Positions 62,858 through 64,000 of a DNA stretch of 64,000 bases are shown piece by piece. The notes under the pieces were generated by a model that did not search any database, was not told the DNA's origin, and was given only the letters and a program-made list of their open reading frames with translations. The stretch covers positions 21,789 to 85,788 of the forward strand of contig CAMHTW010000010.1 in assembly GCA_946188165.1 (NCBI GenBank). The letters run 5' to 3'. Made by a program: the position numbers and the translations under genes. The DNA is from an uncultured Prevotella sp. (lineage in GTDB: Bacteria > Bacteroidota > Bacteroidia > Bacteroidales > Bacteroidaceae). Numbering within the stretch: the first letter of the stretch is position 1; each line of letters opens with the position of its first letter.

Positions 62858-63295
62858 CTATTTCACGCCTGTATGTCCGTAGCCACCCTCACCACGTTCT
62901 GTCTCGTCAAGCACATCGACACTGATAAGCTCACCCTGTTCACAACGGGCAATGACCATCTGGGCAATACGTTCTCCATCATTAATGACGAAGTCTTCCT
63001 GCGACAGGTTAATCAGAACTACACCAATCTCACCACGATAGTCGGCATCAATAGTGCCGGGGGTGTTCAGCACTGTCAGACCATGCTTCAACGCCAGTCC
63101 GCTACGTGGACGAACCTGAGCCTCATAGCCCTCAGGCAATGCAATATGCAGACCCGTTGGAATGAGTCTTCGCTCCATAGGGTGCAACGTAATGGGTTCA
63201 CTTAGATTGGCACGCAAATCCATGCCAGCACTCTGTGGAGTGGCATAGGCAGGCAACTGCTGATGGCCGCGATTGACAACTTGTATCTTTACCAT
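62858..63295 (-). CDS. dut: dUTP diphosphatase
   Basis: A 145-residue trimeric dUTPase, which hydrolyses dUTP to dUMP and pyrophosphate, keeping uracil out of DNA and supplying dUMP for thymidylate. All five family motifs can be seen: AGMDLRA (1), PRSGLAL (2), [13 protein letters not shown] (3), [10 protein letters not shown] (4), and the Gly-rich tail GEGGYGHTG (5). I chose the ATG at 63295 because family members start at [10 protein letters not shown]; the longer frame would cross the promoter. The -7 element at 63325-63332 lies about 30 bp upstream. Divergent from the dGTPase gene, so two nucleotide-pool enzymes share an intergenic region. Confidence 0.96.
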   Translation of the reverse strand: MVKIQVVNRGHQQLPAYATPQSAGMDLRANLSEPITLHPMERRLIPTGLHIALPEGYEAQVRPRSGLALKHGLTVLNTPGTIDADYRGEIGVVLINLSQEDFVINDGERIAQMVIARCEQGELISVDVLDETERGEGGYGHTGVK

Positions 63296-63324
63296 TTGTA
63301 TAAACGCTTTATTATAATAATGTG

Positions 63325-63332
63325 CAAAGGTA
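63325..63332 (-). promoter_or_regulatory. Promoter -7 element of the dut operon
   Basis: TACCTTTG on the minus strand, about 30 bp before the dut ATG. The -33 element is not clear. Confidence 0.6.
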
Positions 63333-63392
63333 CGCATTTCTTCTGAAACATCCATCATTTTAGGCTTAAAAAATAATAAGAGCGAAAATCTT

Positions 63393-63423
63393 TTGGCTTT
63401 TTACTCATTTTTCTGTAATTTTG
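63393..63423 (+). promoter_or_regulatory. Promoter of the dGTPase gene
   Basis: TTG at 63393-63395, a 20-bp spacer and TAATTTTG at 63416-63423 match the Bacteroidetes consensus. Only six bases separate the -7 element from the ATG at 63430, again suggesting a leaderless or almost leaderless mRNA. Confidence 0.72.
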
Positions 63424-63429
63424 CAGGCC

Positions 63430-64000
63430 ATGGAATGGACAAGACTTATTTCGAATAAACGCTTAGGGCAGGAACACCGCCATACAGAGCGTCACGACGA
63501 CCGTACGGAATTCAAACGCGACTACGACCGTCTGATTTTCTCGGCACCTTTTCGCCGATTGCAAAACAAGACACAGGTTTTCCCGTTGCCGGGCTCCGTA
63601 TTCGTACACAACCGCCTGACACACTCATTAGAGGTGTCCAGTGTCGGCATGTCGTTGGGTAACGACGTGTCTCAGCGTATAATCAACGAAAAGCGCCCCG
63701 AATTGCGTGGCACCATGTTCGAACAAATCGGACAGATTGTCTCAACGGCCTGTCTGGCTCACGACTTGGGCAATCCACCCTTTGGCCATTCGGGCGAAAA
63801 AGCTATCCAGACCTTCTTTACAGAAGGAGCAGGAAAAGAGTTGAAACCATCGGTTTCACCGGCATTTTGGGACGATATCACCCACTTTGAGGGTAATGCC
63901 AATGCCTTCCGCCTGCTGACGCATCAGTTTAAGGGTCGCCGCGCTGGCGGTTTTGTGATGACCTACTCGACATTGGCCAGCATCGTCAAATATCCTTATG
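63430..64000 (+). CDS. dgt: dGTP triphosphohydrolase, 5' part (runs off the window)
   Basis: The first 190 codons of an HD-domain dNTP triphosphohydrolase, which cleaves dGTP to deoxyguanosine and triphosphate. The reading frame begins MEWTRLISNKRLGQEHRH. It contains FSAPFRRLQNKTQVFPL, the first HD histidine in HNRLTHSLEV (about residue 65) and the HD pair in CLAHDLGNPPFGHSGE (about residue 110), all characteristic of the dGTPase group. The stop codon is beyond the right edge. It is divergent from dut, consistent with shared control of deoxynucleotide pools. Confidence 0.9.
   Translation, partial: MEWTRLISNKRLGQEHRHTERHDDRTEFKRDYDRLIFSAPFRRLQNKTQVFPLPGSVFVHNRLTHSLEVSSVGMSLGNDVSQRIINEKRPELRGTMFEQIGQIVSTACLAHDLGNPPFGHSGEKAIQTFFTEGAGKELKPSVSPAFWDDITHFEGNANAFRLLTHQFKGRRAGGFVMTYSTLASIVKYPY

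Overview
The window looks like chromosome from a Bacteroidales bacterium, most likely Prevotella or a close relative. The evidence is several promoters with the Bacteroidetes -33/-7 architecture (TTG or TTTG, about 20 bp, TAnnTTTG), a large Mfa/FimA-type fimbrillin locus, a giant protein with a type IX secretion-like C-terminus, and the gene order dut - TPR - DUF4292 - EnvC. No rRNA, tRNA, CRISPR array, transposase or integrase is visible.

Layout. (1) 15-5089, minus strand: a 23S rRNA-type RluA pseudouridine synthase, a small Dabb-domain protein, a LacI-family regulator with candidate operators, and a TonB-dependent receptor. (2) 5446-53772, plus strand: one ~48 kb surface-structure locus. 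Its order is DUF3575/OmpA-like anchor, DUF5119 lipoprotein, three tandem fimbrillin lipoproteins, a four-helix-bundle protein, two smaller fimbrillin-like lipoproteins, then two giant repeat proteins of ~3,990 and up to 8,135 residues. These 24 kb and 12 kb genes make up more than half of the window. Most of their length is a [YF]GGG-containing beta-solenoid-like repeat. (3) 53832-57428, minus strand: CYTH protein, a 48-residue membrane protein, prfB (RF2) and an acyl-CoA ligase, apparently one operon. (4) 57522-58577, plus strand: an M20 metallohydrolase. (5) 58591-63295, minus strand: EnvC-like murein hydrolase activator, DUF4292 lipoprotein, TPR protein and dut. (6) 63430 to the right edge: the 5' part of a dGTPase gene, divergent from dut.

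How it fits together. The central locus reads as one transcription unit from a clear promoter at 5329-5359. The lipoproteins would build and anchor fimbria-like polymers. The giant proteins would be long surface fibres; the first carries a C-terminal domain resembling the type IX sorting signal, while the second ends abruptly.

The most unusual feature is the pervasive use of short tandem DNA repeats inside coding sequence. A 9-bp unit (roughly CYN-ATR-RGG) builds signal-peptide cores of the locus in one frame and Ala/Asn/Gly/Tyr linkers in another. A 22-bp unit present three times sits between the upstream start codon and the body of the 8,135-residue protein, so copy-number change would shift frame. 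Other short arrays supply TTG or GTG start codons or an EnvC signal peptide. A 35-bp inverted-repeat element sits in frame inside the RluA gene.
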